The notes below the pieces were generated by a model that ran no database searches, was not told the DNA's origin, and saw only the letters and a list, made by a program, of their open reading frames with translations. The translations under genes and the position numbers were made by a program. A stretch of 24,566 bases of DNA from assembly GCA_039831705.1 (NCBI GenBank), contig JBDOMT010000202.1, positions 1 through 24,566 on the forward strand. The letters are read 5' to 3'. Positions within the stretch are counted from its first letter, which is position 1; every line of letters begins with the position of its first letter. Of this stretch, positions 1 to 8,789 are shown one piece after another. The stretch comes from JAJRWS01 sp039831705 (GTDB lineage Bacteria; Planctomycetota; Planctomycetia; Pirellulales; Lacipirellulaceae).

Positions 1-556
1 GTACAACGCGACCGATGCCGCCGCTTCCAAAGGGGTCTTCAGCGTGACCGGAAAACGCAAGCACCAGCAGGCGACCGTCGGGAGCCACATGAAACCCCAT
101 CCGCTGGTGCATCATGTACTTATCCATTCCCTCGGTAATGCGTAGCCCATGAGGTGGTTCATAGGGTGGAAAAACGACAACCGGCTTCGTCCATTCCATA
201 CCGTCCTTCGAGGTGATGATCAAGGTCTGACCGGGAGCAATATGTTCGTCGACTGGATTACTGAGATATTGCAGATAGAAAGTATCGTTCCAGAATGCCA
301 GATTGGACGCGTGATTGTAGGTCCAACCATGATCGTCGGCGAGTTCTGGCTGGGTGCGATTGACACGCAACGTCTGATGGCTGTGGACTCCAATCGGTGG
401 ACGCAGACGGCCGTGGTGGACATTAGGATCGATCGTTACGCCACCGAGGTAGCGAACTGGCTCGAACTCGGAACCGGTTTGGGCCCAGGAAAGGTTCGTT
501 GAACCCAAGAGTATCGTCAACAGATATAAACATTGCTGCAGGTCGTGATACGTCAT
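1..556 (-). CDS. Sialidase-like beta-propeller protein, secreted, N-terminal part only (runs off the window edge)
   Basis: The reading frame is open from an ATG at 556 down to base 1, about 185 residues, with the 3' end outside the window. It begins with a Sec-type signal (hydrophobic LYLLTILLGS followed by an A-Q cleavage-like site near residue 26). The mature part has sialidase/BNR-type propeller features: a W-T-Y-N-H-A-S-N-L-A-F-W run followed by FYLQYLSNP, then LIITSKDGMEWTKPVVVFPP, which resembles a bacterial neuraminidase-repeat blade with its S-x-D-G-x-x-W core. It lies 29 bases after the DUF1501 gene on the same strand and is probably the last visible gene of that unit. A role in extracellular glycan hydrolysis or binding is inferred. 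Catalytic residues cannot be judged because most of the fold is missing. Other six-bladed propeller families remain possible. Confidence 0.65.
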   Translation of the reverse strand, partial: MTYHDLQQCLYLLTILLGSTNLSWAQTGSEFEPVRYLGGVTIDPNVHHGRLRPPIGVHSHQTLRVNRTQPELADDHGWTYNHASNLAFWNDTFYLQYLSNPVDEHIAPGQTLIITSKDGMEWTKPVVVFPPYEPPHGLRITEGMDKYMMHQRMGFHVAPDGRLLVLAFSGHAEDPFGSGGIGRVV

Positions 557-585
557 TCGGGTTCCCAAGATCAAGGGGTTGCAGC

Positions 586-2040
586 TCAACCGACGACTTC
601 TCGGATAACGTTCCCATGCACGTCCGTCAGCCGGAAGTCGCGTCCGCCGTAGCGGTAAGTGAGTCTTTGGTGATCCACTCCCAATTGATGCAGGACGGTC
701 GCCCAGAGGTCGTAGAACGTGCATTTATTTTCGACCACATGATAGCCCAACTCGTCCGTCGCTCCGTAGATGGTGCCGCCCTGAATGCCGCCGCCTGCCA
801 TCCACACACTAAAGCCGTAAGGATTATGATCGCGGCCATTACTGCCTTGCGAAAAGGGAGTTCGCCCAAACTCTCCCGCCCAAATAATAAGTGTCTCGTC
901 AAGAAGCCCCAGGTCGCGAAGATCTTTGATGAGTGCGGCGATGGGCTGATCGACCTGAAAGGCCATCGCACCATGGCCCTTTTCTAAATCGCTGTGTTGA
1001 TCCCAGGGATTGGCGGCGCCGCCGGCACCGATGTTCTGGGTAAGGCAACTTAATTCGACAAATCGTACTCCGCGTTCGACCAACCGTCGGGCCAGGAGAC
1101 ACTGCCTGGCGTAGGCGGCTTTGTTCGGTTCCTTCGCATCAAGCCCATACAATTGATGGGTTTCAACCGTCTCACCAGAGATATCACAAAGCTCCGGCAC
1201 GGCGGTCTGCATGCGGAACGCGGTCTCATAATTTTGAATTGCGGCTTCCACCTGGGCATCCTTGCCCGAGGCTTGCAAAAACTGTTTGTCAAAACGTCGA
1301 CCCAATGCGAGACGTTGCTGTTGCAACGTTTGCGTTCCTGAAGGTTTCACGTTACGTATCGCTTCTGCCTTATCCGCTTGGAGAATGGAGCCCTGATGTT
1401 GAGCTGGCAAATAACCGCTACTAAACAGACTCACCCCCCCATGCGGCGGCACAGCATCGCCGCTTTGCAGCACAACGAATCCCGGTAAATTATGATTTTC
1501 CGTTCCCAGTCCATAGCTACACCATGCACCTGCGCTGGGATGCCCCATAAACGGAAACCCCGAATGGATCACAAAATTTCCTTGAGCATGCTCATTGACG
1601 GGTGTCGTCATCGATCGGATCACCGCCAATTCATCGACCACCGAGGCAATCTGCGGAAACATACTACTAACCGGTATCCCGCTTGCGCCTGAAGGTGCAA
1701 ACGCAAATGGGCTTGCCATCACGTTGCCATTCTGATTGAACTGAGTCCGTTCGATCTTCACAGGCATCGGCTGACCATGCAAATCCTTCAATTTTGGCTT
1801 CGGATCGAAAGAGTCGATCTGTGAAACGCCTCCCGACATAAAGCAAAAGATGACGTGTTTCGCACGAGGCGGGTGATGATACTGCTTGAGCGACGCCTGC
1901 CTCGGCAGCCCTGCGTAAGACGGATCCTGCATAAGCCCGGCTAGCGCCAACGCGCCAAATCCGGCTGAGCACTGCTGAAGGAGTCGACGCCGTGAAATGG
2001 GTTGCTCCGAGTTCACCTCGAAAGGCAGCCTAACGGACAT
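586..2040 (-). CDS. DUF1501 family protein B (alkaline-phosphatase-superfamily-like, exported)
   Basis: This 484-residue protein has a twin-arginine-like export signal (ISRRRLLQQCSAGFGALALAG, residues about 15-35). Hallmarks of DUF1501 follow: FCFMSGGVSQIDSFDPKP near the start, FGRTPFSQG and GRDHNPYGFSVWMAGGGI near the end, then TIYGATDELG. DUF1501 proteins are related to the sulfatase/alkaline phosphatase superfamily by fold, but no substrate is established for them. The start at 2040 is chosen over an in-frame ATG at 2076 because a perfect AAGGAG lies seven bases before it. The first 11 bases overlap the end of the PSCyt1/DUF1549/DUF1553 gene, so the two are probably translationally coupled. 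Such pairing is usual in planctomycetes. Confidence 0.9.
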   Translation of the reverse strand: MSVRLPFEVNSEQPISRRRLLQQCSAGFGALALAGLMQDPSYAGLPRQASLKQYHHPPRAKHVIFCFMSGGVSQIDSFDPKPKLKDLHGQPMPVKIERTQFNQNGNVMASPFAFAPSGASGIPVSSMFPQIASVVDELAVIRSMTTPVNEHAQGNFVIHSGFPFMGHPSAGAWCSYGLGTENHNLPGFVVLQSGDAVPPHGGVSLFSSGYLPAQHQGSILQADKAEAIRNVKPSGTQTLQQQRLALGRRFDKQFLQASGKDAQVEAAIQNYETAFRMQTAVPELCDISGETVETHQLYGLDAKEPNKAAYARQCLLARRLVERGVRFVELSCLTQNIGAGGAANPWDQHSDLEKGHGAMAFQVDQPIAALIKDLRDLGLLDETLIIWAGEFGRTPFSQGSNGRDHNPYGFSVWMAGGGIQGGTIYGATDELGYHVVENKCTFYDLWATVLHQLGVDHQRLTYRYGGRDFRLTDVHGNVIREVVG

Positions 2041-5000
2041 AGATGAACTCCTTAAATGTAAACAGAGCTGATGCAAAATCAGACCAAACTGCTTTTTCGT
2101 CGTCTATTTCAGGAATGGCTCCCAGGGCTCCGACCTTCGCTTCCAACAGAGCAATCTCGCTGGTCAAGCTTGCGACCTCTTGCTGCTGCTTTTCCGGCAA
2201 AGCCTCCAAAGTTTGAGTTTCTGTCACAAACCAGGAAGTTGAGAGAAAACTGATTTTAATTTCGTCGGCATTCAAAGCACGATCATATAGCTTCGCCAGA
2301 AATATTTTTCCCTCTAGCATTCTATTGCCTCCGGCTGGGAGATGGCGCACTCCGAAACCTACGATTGCGCCTCCCGTGTCAAACTGAAAAGGGCCGCTAG
2401 TCTGGTAGGCACTCCCATAGGGCTTGCCATCTCGGTAGCCAACAATCTGGCCATCGTCATGGTAGCTGATCGCCAGATGAACGGGGCGTGTCACGACGTC
2501 AGATTCTTGAGATGCCCTAAAAGGCTGGGTACGCGAGAAACCGTTACTCCCAGCAAGCCAATGGCCGGCATTTTTTTCGCCATAAACGATCGAATCAAAA
2601 TACACTCCATCGGGAGTCTGCAGTGTCATTACGCCGCCGCCACGTTGAGTTAAATTATCAAGCTGCACCCAAGCTTCGAGCGTTTTTGCTTTGAGAGTTT
2701 GCTGCAGTGGCAACGTAATGACGTGACTCTTATCACCGACAATTAAAGCGCCGTTTTCGAAATGTCCGCCAATGAGGGGCGTGACGTGGAGCGAACCTAC
2801 TGAATCCCTCATGTCACTCTCAAAATCCCAACGCGCAATCGGCTTTGGTGTAGTCACACCTGTCGGCGAATCATCATTACCCGACTTTGCCTTTGCTTCT
2901 TCTCGCAATTGTCTACGCACAGGATCTAGCAATTTCTCCCTGGCCAACTTCCCTGCAGCGATGCCTTCCTCTAGCTTGGTGCGTTCTCGATGCAACCCTT
3001 GAATACGGCTTCGTGTTGCAGCGAGGTAGGCAAGCACGTCATCCAATTCTGGCTCCGACGGTTTCCTGCTAAATGCCTTCATAAACATTTGCTCAATACG
3101 TTGCTCGTCTGATCCGATTTGTGGATTGTCGAGTAACCGTTTGGCCCACTGGGTAGCATAGCGAGCGATCGCTGGATCATTCATCAAGGCGAGCGATTGT
3201 GCCGGCACATTGGTAACGTCACGGCGTCCGGTTGAAGCAAACGGCTCGGGGAAATCAAACACACGCAGCAGCGGCACAAGCGAGTTTCGCACCACCTTCA
3301 GATAGACGCTTCGTCGGGGTGAGTCAGCCTTGACCGAAGCTCCGTACAAACGATGCTCTAACTCTCCCGCCGTATGCAATAACGTGTCACGAATCGATTC
3401 AGCCTCGAGCCGACGGATCGTCGCGTGTGAAACCAGCCGATTGTCGGGGTCTTTTTGCTGAGCGTTGGCAGCCGAGCGGGAAGAAAGTTGCCACGTCTGT
3501 GAGGTAACCAGCAGACGTACCATCTTCTTTAGCGACCAACCGTCATCCACAAAACGTGTTGCCATCCAGTCGAGCAGTTCCGGATGTGTTGGCTTCTCAC
3601 CCAAACGACCAAAGTTATTTGGTGTACGAACCAGGCCCTGTCCGAACAGATGGTGCCATATCCGATTGACGATGACTCGTCGAGACAGCGGGTTATCGTC
3701 CCGAAGCACATCTTCCGCCAATTTGAGCCGACCGCTCAGTTGGGTTTCATAGGGTGTGGCGTCAATCGCTTCCAGGAAACGGCGCGGGACAATTTTCCCG
3801 GGCAGCTTGTGATTGCCTCGCACATAAAGTGCTTGATCGTGCGCCACAGTTTCTTCCAAACCTGGAACACGAATCAGTATCGGAATTTCATTTTCAATAT
3901 GGCGGTACTCCTCGACCAATGGCTTAGCGGTCGCCAACGAGGCGAGTTGATTCGACAGCAATCCTTGCCTGAGACATGCATCCAGCAGCGCCGCTTTTGC
4001 GTCTGAAACATTGCCTTGCCGCCACGATTCGACAGCCGAGGCAATCGTTTGTCGATAGAGTTCAACAAGGTATTTAAGGGAATGAGGGGGATTGGCTGCT
4101 GCCGCTTCAAAAATTGGTTCCAAATGCTCGTTGAAATCGGTTGGCACACTCTGTCCTTTGCCGAGGACAAGAGCTTCGCGAATTCCAAACCAGGAGCGAT
4201 GTTGCTTCTTGACCAACAAGGGAGCGTCCTTAGCCGAAGTCAATTCGATATGAACCAGATCCTCGTTCCAGTAGGCCAGATCGAAACGTTGCCAGCGCCA
4301 CTCGTTCTTCAGCTCAGAAACCGGAAACACCGTTCCATTACGAGGATAGTCATGAACGACGTAACGAACTGCTGCCCCATGCTCACCGATTACCCGCAGC
4401 CAAAGTTCGTGGTCTTTACCGATCTTAAAGTCGTCCGAACTCAGCCGAGCAGGATACATATCCGATATTGTATTCGTGAAAACGCCAGCCGGGTAAATAC
4501 CCGTCAGGGCAAGGTCGCCCTGGGTGGCAACCGAAAATTCGCCAGCCGGCAAAGGCCGATCAGGCATCCCGCCACCGTATGGGAACCAAGTCGAGTAATC
4601 TGCCTCGGATGCCAGATTCCAGTGTTTGATCTTTTTGCTGGAGTGAAACCGTTTCCATTGATTGACGGATTCTTGATGCGCGCTGCAACATTTCTTCCAG
4701 GCCGCGTCAAAGCTGGCACTTTGCGCAAGTACTTTGCGTACCAGAAACAACGGATGCAACACAGATTTTGTCTTTTCAACCTGTTGCCACGGTCCGTTGT
4801 CGGACAAGAGTTGTACCGGCAAATCCTTTAATACGCCCAACCAATCCTTGGCAACTGCGTTTCGAATTTTAGGTTTTAACGCTACAAGTAAATCGCGATT
4901 ACGATTTTGCTTCTCCGGCAAATCAATAACGACTCGTCCAGGCCGGCATGACCCCAGAATTCCAAACAGCGCGTAATAGTCTTGCTGACTGATTGCATCA

Positions 5001-6133
5001 AATTTGTGATCGTGGCATCGTGCACACGAAACGGTGAGACCAAGAAACGCCTTCGAAAAAACATTGATCTGATCATCAATGAATCGCACTTTCTCATCCA
5101 AGGGATCGGTCGGCGCAAATCCATGAAATACCATTCGCCAATGGGCCGGCCCAATCATCGACTCATTGATTCCTAGTTCTGTATTCACTCGCGGAGACGC
5201 GAGCAGGTCGCCGGCAAGGTGTTCACGGACCAATTGATCGTACGGGACGTCGTTGTTGAGTGCACGAATTAGGTAGTCGCGATACACCCAGGCATTGTCG
5301 ATCTCCGGATCGCCCTCGGATCCGTGGGATTCCGCATAGCGGATCCAATCCATCCAATGTCGGGCCCAACGCTCTCCAAAACGGGGACTGTCGAGCAACT
5401 GGTCAATCAATTCTTCGACCACTTCGTTCCGCTGTATTTCGTTGGCATTGGCAATGCGTGAAGTCCAGTTACGTGCGTCTTCCACCCCAGGCGGCAATCC
5501 AATCAGGTTGAAGTAGAGGCGACGGACCAGAACCCCAGCTTCCGCTGGCTCACTCGACTGCAAGCCCTCGGTGGACAATTTAGCAGCAACAAATCGATCG
5601 ATCGGGTGTTCAGATCGGTTCACTCCCGCAACGGTCGGTGTCTCAGGCCGTTGTATTGGTTGAAGGCTCCACCACTGTTTGCGCCGCAGGAGCATCGCAT
5701 TCCAAGAAGTGGTGGCGGAAAGTTCTTCGGAGGATGGCGGTTCATCGCGTGGGTCGGGAAGACCCATTGCAATCCACTTCTCAAAATTGGCGATCACACG
5801 CTCTTCAAGCTTGGCACCATTTTCGGGCATCTCCAAGCCTTCGACTTCATGCCGCAGAATTGACAACAGACGACTCTTCTTGGGCTGGTCCAGAGCAACA
5901 ATCGGTCCATTCTCGCCGCCATCGAGTACGCCTTGGCGAGAATCCAGTGCTAACTCGCCCTCGGTCGAGTCAGCTGAGTTGTGGCATTCGTAACAGTACT
6001 CAGCTAGCACTGGCCGAATCTGAGTTTCGAAAAACTCGATTTGCTCGGCGGTGGCTATTTCTTCTGCGAAACTTTGGCCAAAGCCTAGCGCTATCAAGAT
6101 AATTGCCAGCACTGTGAGTAATGCATTTTTCAC
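2030..6133 (-). CDS. PSCyt1/DUF1549/DUF1553 protein B with C-terminal LamG-like domain (exported cytochrome-c-type protein)
   Basis: The 1367-residue product starts at a GTG with a clear signal peptide (residues 1-23, LLTVLAIILIALGFGQSFA). A PSCyt1 domain follows, with haem motif C47-Y-E-C-H51 and a likely distal Met in LEMPENG near residue 101. DUF1549 spans roughly 180-390 and contains a second CxxCH (C370-A-R-C-H374 in SCARCHDHKFD). A beta-rich insert covers about 500-660. DUF1553 spans about 800-1035 (RRVIVNRIWHHLFGQGLV, then PTHPELLDWMA). A LamG/concanavalin-like domain lies at about 1095-1300 (ARWDFESDMRDSVG to LYDRALNADEI), flanked by short coiled coils. The family is planctomycete-specific in abundance and of unproven function; electron transfer coupled to extracellular substrate oxidation is an inference. 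The gene sits 53 bases after the AroE-like gene and overlaps the DUF1501 gene by 11 bases. No strong ribosome site precedes the GTG, but no better in-frame start is present before the upstream stop. Confidence 0.9.
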   Translation of the reverse strand: MKNALLTVLAIILIALGFGQSFAEEIATAEQIEFFETQIRPVLAEYCYECHNSADSTEGELALDSRQGVLDGGENGPIVALDQPKKSRLLSILRHEVEGLEMPENGAKLEERVIANFEKWIAMGLPDPRDEPPSSEELSATTSWNAMLLRRKQWWSLQPIQRPETPTVAGVNRSEHPIDRFVAAKLSTEGLQSSEPAEAGVLVRRLYFNLIGLPPGVEDARNWTSRIANANEIQRNEVVEELIDQLLDSPRFGERWARHWMDWIRYAESHGSEGDPEIDNAWVYRDYLIRALNNDVPYDQLVREHLAGDLLASPRVNTELGINESMIGPAHWRMVFHGFAPTDPLDEKVRFIDDQINVFSKAFLGLTVSCARCHDHKFDAISQQDYYALFGILGSCRPGRVVIDLPEKQNRNRDLLVALKPKIRNAVAKDWLGVLKDLPVQLLSDNGPWQQVEKTKSVLHPLFLVRKVLAQSASFDAAWKKCCSAHQESVNQWKRFHSSKKIKHWNLASEADYSTWFPYGGGMPDRPLPAGEFSVATQGDLALTGIYPAGVFTNTISDMYPARLSSDDFKIGKDHELWLRVIGEHGAAVRYVVHDYPRNGTVFPVSELKNEWRWQRFDLAYWNEDLVHIELTSAKDAPLLVKKQHRSWFGIREALVLGKGQSVPTDFNEHLEPIFEAAAANPPHSLKYLVELYRQTIASAVESWRQGNVSDAKAALLDACLRQGLLSNQLASLATAKPLVEEYRHIENEIPILIRVPGLEETVAHDQALYVRGNHKLPGKIVPRRFLEAIDATPYETQLSGRLKLAEDVLRDDNPLSRRVIVNRIWHHLFGQGLVRTPNNFGRLGEKPTHPELLDWMATRFVDDGWSLKKMVRLLVTSQTWQLSSRSAANAQQKDPDNRLVSHATIRRLEAESIRDTLLHTAGELEHRLYGASVKADSPRRSVYLKVVRNSLVPLLRVFDFPEPFASTGRRDVTNVPAQSLALMNDPAIARYATQWAKRLLDNPQIGSDEQRIEQMFMKAFSRKPSEPELDDVLAYLAATRSRIQGLHRERTKLEEGIAAGKLAREKLLDPVRRQLREEAKAKSGNDDSPTGVTTPKPIARWDFESDMRDSVGSLHVTPLIGGHFENGALIVGDKSHVITLPLQQTLKAKTLEAWVQLDNLTQRGGGVMTLQTPDGVYFDSIVYGEKNAGHWLAGSNGFSRTQPFRASQESDVVTRPVHLAISYHDDGQIVGYRDGKPYGSAYQTSGPFQFDTGGAIVGFGVRHLPAGGNRMLEGKIFLAKLYDRALNADEIKISFLSTSWFVTETQTLEALPEKQQQEVASLTSEIALLEAKVGALGAIPEIDDEKAVWSDFASALFTFKEFIYVR
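2048..2053 (-). promoter_or_regulatory. Shine-Dalgarno site deciding the DUF1501 start at 2040
   Basis: The minus strand reads AAGGAG seven bases before the ATG at 2040, inside the last codons of the upstream gene. It is the best ribosome site seen in the window and argues against the longer start at 2076. Confidence 0.75.
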
Positions 6134-6186
6134 GAGATTGCACCAGATCGTTCTCGATCTGTCCTGGATCTGAGGTTGTCAGCAAT

Positions 6187-7032
6187 TCAGCAGCCAAATA
6201 TCTCTTCCAACCTCTTGGTCATCACCTCAGCATCAGTATCAATGCCGGTCCAATATTTGATGCCAATCACACCTTGATTCACCAACATCCCAAGGCCATC
6301 GAGTGTCGTACAGCCACGAGATTCGGCATCTCGGATCAGGCGAGTGCGCGGTGGATTGGGAATCACGTCGGCAACGACCATTCCTGAGGCCAGCGTATTT
6401 ATGTTCACCGCTAGCTGCGCATCGACATCGGGAAACAATCCGATCGATGTTGCATTGACCACGATATCAATTTCCGAGGGGATACTGTAATCACCGTCCC
6501 AGAGAACAAAATCAGCTTGGGCAGGGGTCTTTTCATTCAGCATCTTTACTAATGCTTCACCCCGTGGTGCACTGCGATTAACGACCGTGATATGGGTAGC
6601 ACCGGCGAGCGCTACTTCGACACCGATTGCCCGCGCTGCGCCACCGGCGCCAAACATAACCATTCGTTTACCAGTCGGATCGGTCTGCTCTCGCAGTGAA
6701 TTAACAAACCCTTTGCCATCGGTGTTCTCGCCGATAAACTTTCCGTCTCGTCTGACAGCGCAGTTCACTGCGCCAATGATTTTTGCCGATTCACCCAGTC
6801 CATCCAGGTGTTCAATGACCGCCACCTTGTGGGGAATTGAGCAGTTGAAACCGACCCACCCCATCGCGCGAGCCCCCAGTACCGCGTCGCCAAGTTTTTC
6901 TGGAGAAACTTCGCAGGTGAGATAGCGAAAGTGCAGCCCGTGACGTCGATAAGCCGCCTCGATCATCTCCACTGTAGGATTTTCAGCTGCAGGCATCGCA
7001 AAAACGCCCGTTAATTCGTGAAGAAAATTCAT
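6187..7032 (-). CDS. Shikimate-dehydrogenase-like NAD(P)-dependent oxidoreductase (AroE family, atypical substrate pocket)
   Basis: The 281-residue protein has full AroE architecture. The N-terminal substrate domain includes NCSIPHK with the catalytic Lys at residue 69, then GENTDGKGF with the catalytic Asp at 105. The Rossmann dinucleotide site is GAGGAARAIG from residue 128. NATSIGL and DGLGMLVNQG follow in the expected places. What differs is the extreme N-terminus: canonical AroE has an S-x-S-x-x-x-H-N type motif that binds shikimate, whereas here it reads GVFAMPAAENPTVEMIEAAY. This points to the shikimate-dehydrogenase-like branch rather than the biosynthetic enzyme. Dehydrogenation of a related cyclic or sugar-derived polyol acid is inferred from neighbours. 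It has its own 218-base upstream gap and probably leads the transcription unit 7032 to 1. The start ATG has only a weak AAAGTGA before it. Confidence 0.88.
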   Translation of the reverse strand: MNFLHELTGVFAMPAAENPTVEMIEAAYRRHGLHFRYLTCEVSPEKLGDAVLGARAMGWVGFNCSIPHKVAVIEHLDGLGESAKIIGAVNCAVRRDGKFIGENTDGKGFVNSLREQTDPTGKRMVMFGAGGAARAIGVEVALAGATHITVVNRSAPRGEALVKMLNEKTPAQADFVLWDGDYSIPSEIDIVVNATSIGLFPDVDAQLAVNINTLASGMVVADVIPNPPRTRLIRDAESRGCTTLDGLGMLVNQGVIGIKYWTGIDTDAEVMTKRLEEIFGC

Positions 7033-7250
7033 AGAGTCACTTTATGTTCTGAGCCGGGATTATCCATTGATCATTGCCTGGAACCTTTCCAAGTTCGAAT
7101 GCCCCCTATTGTAATACACGAACAAGGTTTTACCACTGTGACTTTTTGTCGATACGCTCCACCCCGGACAAGATGCGTAGCTACTGAGCCCAAGTAATGA
7201 GACTACCAAGCCGTGGCGACGGATCGATCTGTTTATCATTCCGCTCGCCG
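7033..7250 (-). other. Intergenic region before the AroE-like gene, probable promoter region
   Basis: This 218-base gap is the longest break in the minus-strand run between 586 and 12113, so a promoter for the AroE-like gene and those after it is expected here. I could not find a convincing -35/-10 pair; a TACAAT near 7100 on the minus strand lacks a good -35 partner. A near-palindrome at 7219-7232 (ACGGATCGATCTGT, one mismatched pair) could be an operator but may be chance. No coding content was recognised. Confidence 0.35.
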
Positions 7251-8762
7251 TTACCCAATAATCGCATCCATCGGCTTGCCATAATCGATTTCAATTCGCT
7301 TATGACCGGGCACATTCAGACGTCTTGACTCTAAGCCTAGCTGCTTGAGAACAGTGGCATGGACGTCCGTAACGTAATGTCGATCTTTGACGGCATGAAA
7401 TCCTAACTCATCGGTGGCGCCATGCGTAACGCCTCCCTTAATTCCTCCGCCTGCCATCCAAATGGTAAAACCGTAATTATGGTGATCACGTCCGTCAACC
7501 AGACTGTTGCTGTTGTCACGTACTTCAACGCCGGGCGTTCTGCCAAATTCGGTCGCCCAAACTACCAAGGTTTCGTCCAGCAGGCCACGTTGCTTCAAAT
7601 CACCCAATAAGGCACCAATCGGCTGATCAACTTGAGCGCAGTTCTTTGAGTGGTTTTCTTTGAGTTTGGAGTGCGCGTCCCAATCGTCATGGTATATTTG
7701 CACAAAGCGCACCCCCTTTTCGACCAAACGTCGCGCCGTTAAACACTTTTCAGCAAATGGTCTTGTAACTTCACGATCAAATCCATAGTGGTTTAAAGTG
7801 GCCTTTGATTCCTCGGAAATTTTGACCACTTCGGGGACTGCCATCTGCATTCGAAAGGCCAGTTCGTACGATTTTATGCGAGCCTTCATTTCCTGGTCAT
7901 CCGGATAAGCGATTCCAGCTTCGGCATTAAGTGTTTGCAGAAAATCGAATTGGTCGCGTTTCTCTTCGAGGTAAACATTGGATCCCGGTGAACCGAAAGC
8001 CAATGGTCTTTCGGGATCGGCGCTGATCTGCACACCCGCATGCTCCGGTCCCAAATAATCTGCGCCGTGCGCAGCCACGCCGCCACAGCAATCTCTTGGG
8101 GGATTACCCAAAGCGACGAACCGGGGCAGGTTTTCGTTCAACGTGCCTAAACCGTAGTGAACCCATGACCCGATGGACGGAAAATAACCATCCAAGACAT
8201 GCCGGCCGGTATGAAATTGTAGTTGGGCAGCGTGGTCATTATCGGTAGTCCACATCGAGCGTATGAAGGCGATGTCGTCTGCCCTTTGTCCGACATGGGG
8301 CCACCAATCGCTGATTTCGATACCACTTTGACCATATTTCTGGTATCCAACTTGCAGCGGAAATATTTTCGACATCATCTTCCGCGGTTCCCCGGTAAAA
8401 TCTCGGGCGTTTTTGCGAAAGAAAGGTGATTGCACGATTGCATCATTGTGTGGTGTCTCCACAAACGATTTATCGGCGTAGCGATTGATCTGAGGCTTGT
8501 AATCAAAACTCTCGAGGTGGCTGGTACCGCCGAGCATGAAGAGCCAGATCACACTCTTTGCCTTTGGGGCACCATGCGGGAGGCCTGTGGGCGGCCGCCA
8601 CAGGTCGTGTGGTGCGGCTCGAACGACGCCATCGTCTTGTAGCATCGCTCCCAGTGCGAGCCCTGTGAAACCCATCCCACAATCGGAGAGGAATGCACGG
8701 CGGGAAACGCGTCCGCACTGGCTGCCGTCGAATCTTCCGTCAGTAGATTGTACACCAAGCAT
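7251..8762 (-). CDS. DUF1501 family protein A (exported)
   Basis: This 503-residue DUF1501 protein has a Tat-type signal (VSRRAFLSDCGMGFTGLALG, about residues 18-37). Family marks are VIWLFMLGGTSHLESFDYKP, then FRMQMAVPE mid-protein, ATEFGRTPG, and GRDHHNYGFTIWMAGGGIKGG with ATDELGFHAV. Compared with the other DUF1501 protein at 586-2040 it has the same order of motifs and nearly the same length, but it is clearly diverged, so the two are ancient paralogues rather than a recent duplication. It begins 27 bases after the PSCyt1/DUF1549/DUF1553 protein A stop, on the same strand, with a weak AGAGA ribosome site. The molecular function of the family is not established. Confidence 0.9.
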   Translation of the reverse strand: MLGVQSTDGRFDGSQCGRVSRRAFLSDCGMGFTGLALGAMLQDDGVVRAAPHDLWRPPTGLPHGAPKAKSVIWLFMLGGTSHLESFDYKPQINRYADKSFVETPHNDAIVQSPFFRKNARDFTGEPRKMMSKIFPLQVGYQKYGQSGIEISDWWPHVGQRADDIAFIRSMWTTDNDHAAQLQFHTGRHVLDGYFPSIGSWVHYGLGTLNENLPRFVALGNPPRDCCGGVAAHGADYLGPEHAGVQISADPERPLAFGSPGSNVYLEEKRDQFDFLQTLNAEAGIAYPDDQEMKARIKSYELAFRMQMAVPEVVKISEESKATLNHYGFDREVTRPFAEKCLTARRLVEKGVRFVQIYHDDWDAHSKLKENHSKNCAQVDQPIGALLGDLKQRGLLDETLVVWATEFGRTPGVEVRDNSNSLVDGRDHHNYGFTIWMAGGGIKGGVTHGATDELGFHAVKDRHYVTDVHATVLKQLGLESRRLNVPGHKRIEIDYGKPMDAIIG

Positions 8763-8789
8763 ATTTCGTTCTCTAGGCCAACACGTGGT

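Noticed and set aside
499..987. A plus-strand frame of 162 residues over the DUF1501 gene.
   Set aside because: It lies antisense to a clear DUF1501 protein and has no family features.
4016..4831. A 271-residue plus-strand frame inside the PSCyt1/DUF1549/DUF1553 gene B.
   Set aside because: It is antisense to a well-supported gene and its product is low in recognisable order.
7219..7232. A 14-base near-palindrome centred on GATCGATC.
   Set aside because: GATC and CGATCG words are frequent in this window, and no second copy was found at a related promoter.
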